21,471 nucleotides of DNA from the IMG/VR virus record IMGVR_UViG_3300042372_000172, positions 1-21,471 of that record; one strand, given 5' to 3'. Made by a program: the position numbers and the translations under genes. The notes below the pieces were generated by a model. That model saw nothing but the letters and a program-made list of their open reading frames with translations. It was not told the origin of the DNA and made no database searches. The stretch's first letter is position 1. The number at the start of each line of letters is the position of its first letter. Shown here one piece after another: positions 21,301 to 21,471 of this stretch. Origin of the DNA: a virus.

Positions 21301-21471
21301 ATGCACTACTATCAATTCAATATCGGTGACTACGCTAGTCACACAAGATATTTGACACCCATGCAAGACTTGATTTACAGGCGCTTACTTGACCTGTATT
21401 ACTTACATGAAAAACCCATTCCAGAAGACAATCCATCTCAATATATTGGATTGAACGACTGTTCAACGGAC
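21301..21471 (+). CDS. DUF1376 (YdaU-like) phage replication protein, N-terminal part, 3' truncated by window
   Basis: ATG 21301 has AAGG 7 nt upstream. The visible 57 residues begin MHYYQFNIGDYASHTRYLT and continue PMQDLIYRRLLDLYYLHEKPI, the conserved opening of DUF1376/YdaU proteins. These act in phage DNA replication, often together with a DnaC-type loader encoded next. The frame remains open to the edge of the window. Its expression must pass the terminator just upstream. Confidence 0.85.
   Translation, partial: MHYYQFNIGDYASHTRYLTPMQDLIYRRLLDLYYLHEKPIPEDNPSQYIGLNDCSTD

Noticed and set aside
16911-21471. Integrase, attachment site or CI-type repressor
   Set aside because: None was found in the window, so lysogeny cannot be argued from this sequence alone.

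Overview
The window is a piece of a tailed-phage (or prophage) genome with a short-tailed, P22-like virion plan. The evidence is the order scaffold, HK97-type major capsid protein, P22 gp4-like adaptor, gp10-like tail hub protein, three consecutive large ejection-type proteins, tail fibres, holin and endolysin. Base composition leans slightly to A+T. Strong AGGAGG-type ribosome binding sites, a Gram-negative-type signal peptide and lysozyme types typical of phages of Proteobacteria suggest a Gram-negative host, perhaps an aquatic betaproteobacterium. The host is an inference. No integrase, terminase, portal or CI-type repressor lies in the window.

Layout. 1-16910, plus strand: late module. 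It opens with the 3' end of a tail fibre (DUF7483-type end) and small tail-associated genes, then scaffold, capsid and a small post-capsid protein followed by an intrinsic terminator. Next come head-completion and tail proteins, a GNAT acetyltransferase, three ejection proteins (the last carries an N-terminal lambda-R-like GH104 transglycosylase domain), a second fibre module (one fibre and one glycine-rich adhesin), and a lysis cassette of two small membrane proteins, a 3TM-type holin and a GH108 lysozyme. 16907-20697, minus strand: two early transcription units. The upstream one (from 20697) encodes an NGO0469-type SSB-like replication protein, a RecB/Cas4-type PD-(D/E)XK nuclease and several tiny proteins, and ends with an HNH endonuclease. 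The downstream one (from 17996) encodes five small proteins, including an HTH_39 protein, a C-tail-anchored membrane protein and a 49-residue secreted cysteine-rich protein. 20698-21471: divergent control region, a Cro/YdaS-type regulator on the plus strand, a 294-base non-coding stretch with several RNA structures, and the start of a DUF1376 (YdaU-like) replication gene.

Control. Both minus-strand units begin with near-consensus sigma70 promoters with the same 17-bp spacer. Each carries, at the same position, a TTAAG-N4-CTAAA dyad just upstream of the -10. More TTAAG half-sites overlap the candidate promoter of the Cro-like gene, so this regulator is the natural candidate to bind all of them. 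Downstream, a promoter-like sequence leads into a 120-base structured leader that ends in a 20-bp terminator stem only about 10 bases before the DUF1376 start codon. This looks like an attenuator or a small RNA controlling replication, and it is the most novel element in the window.
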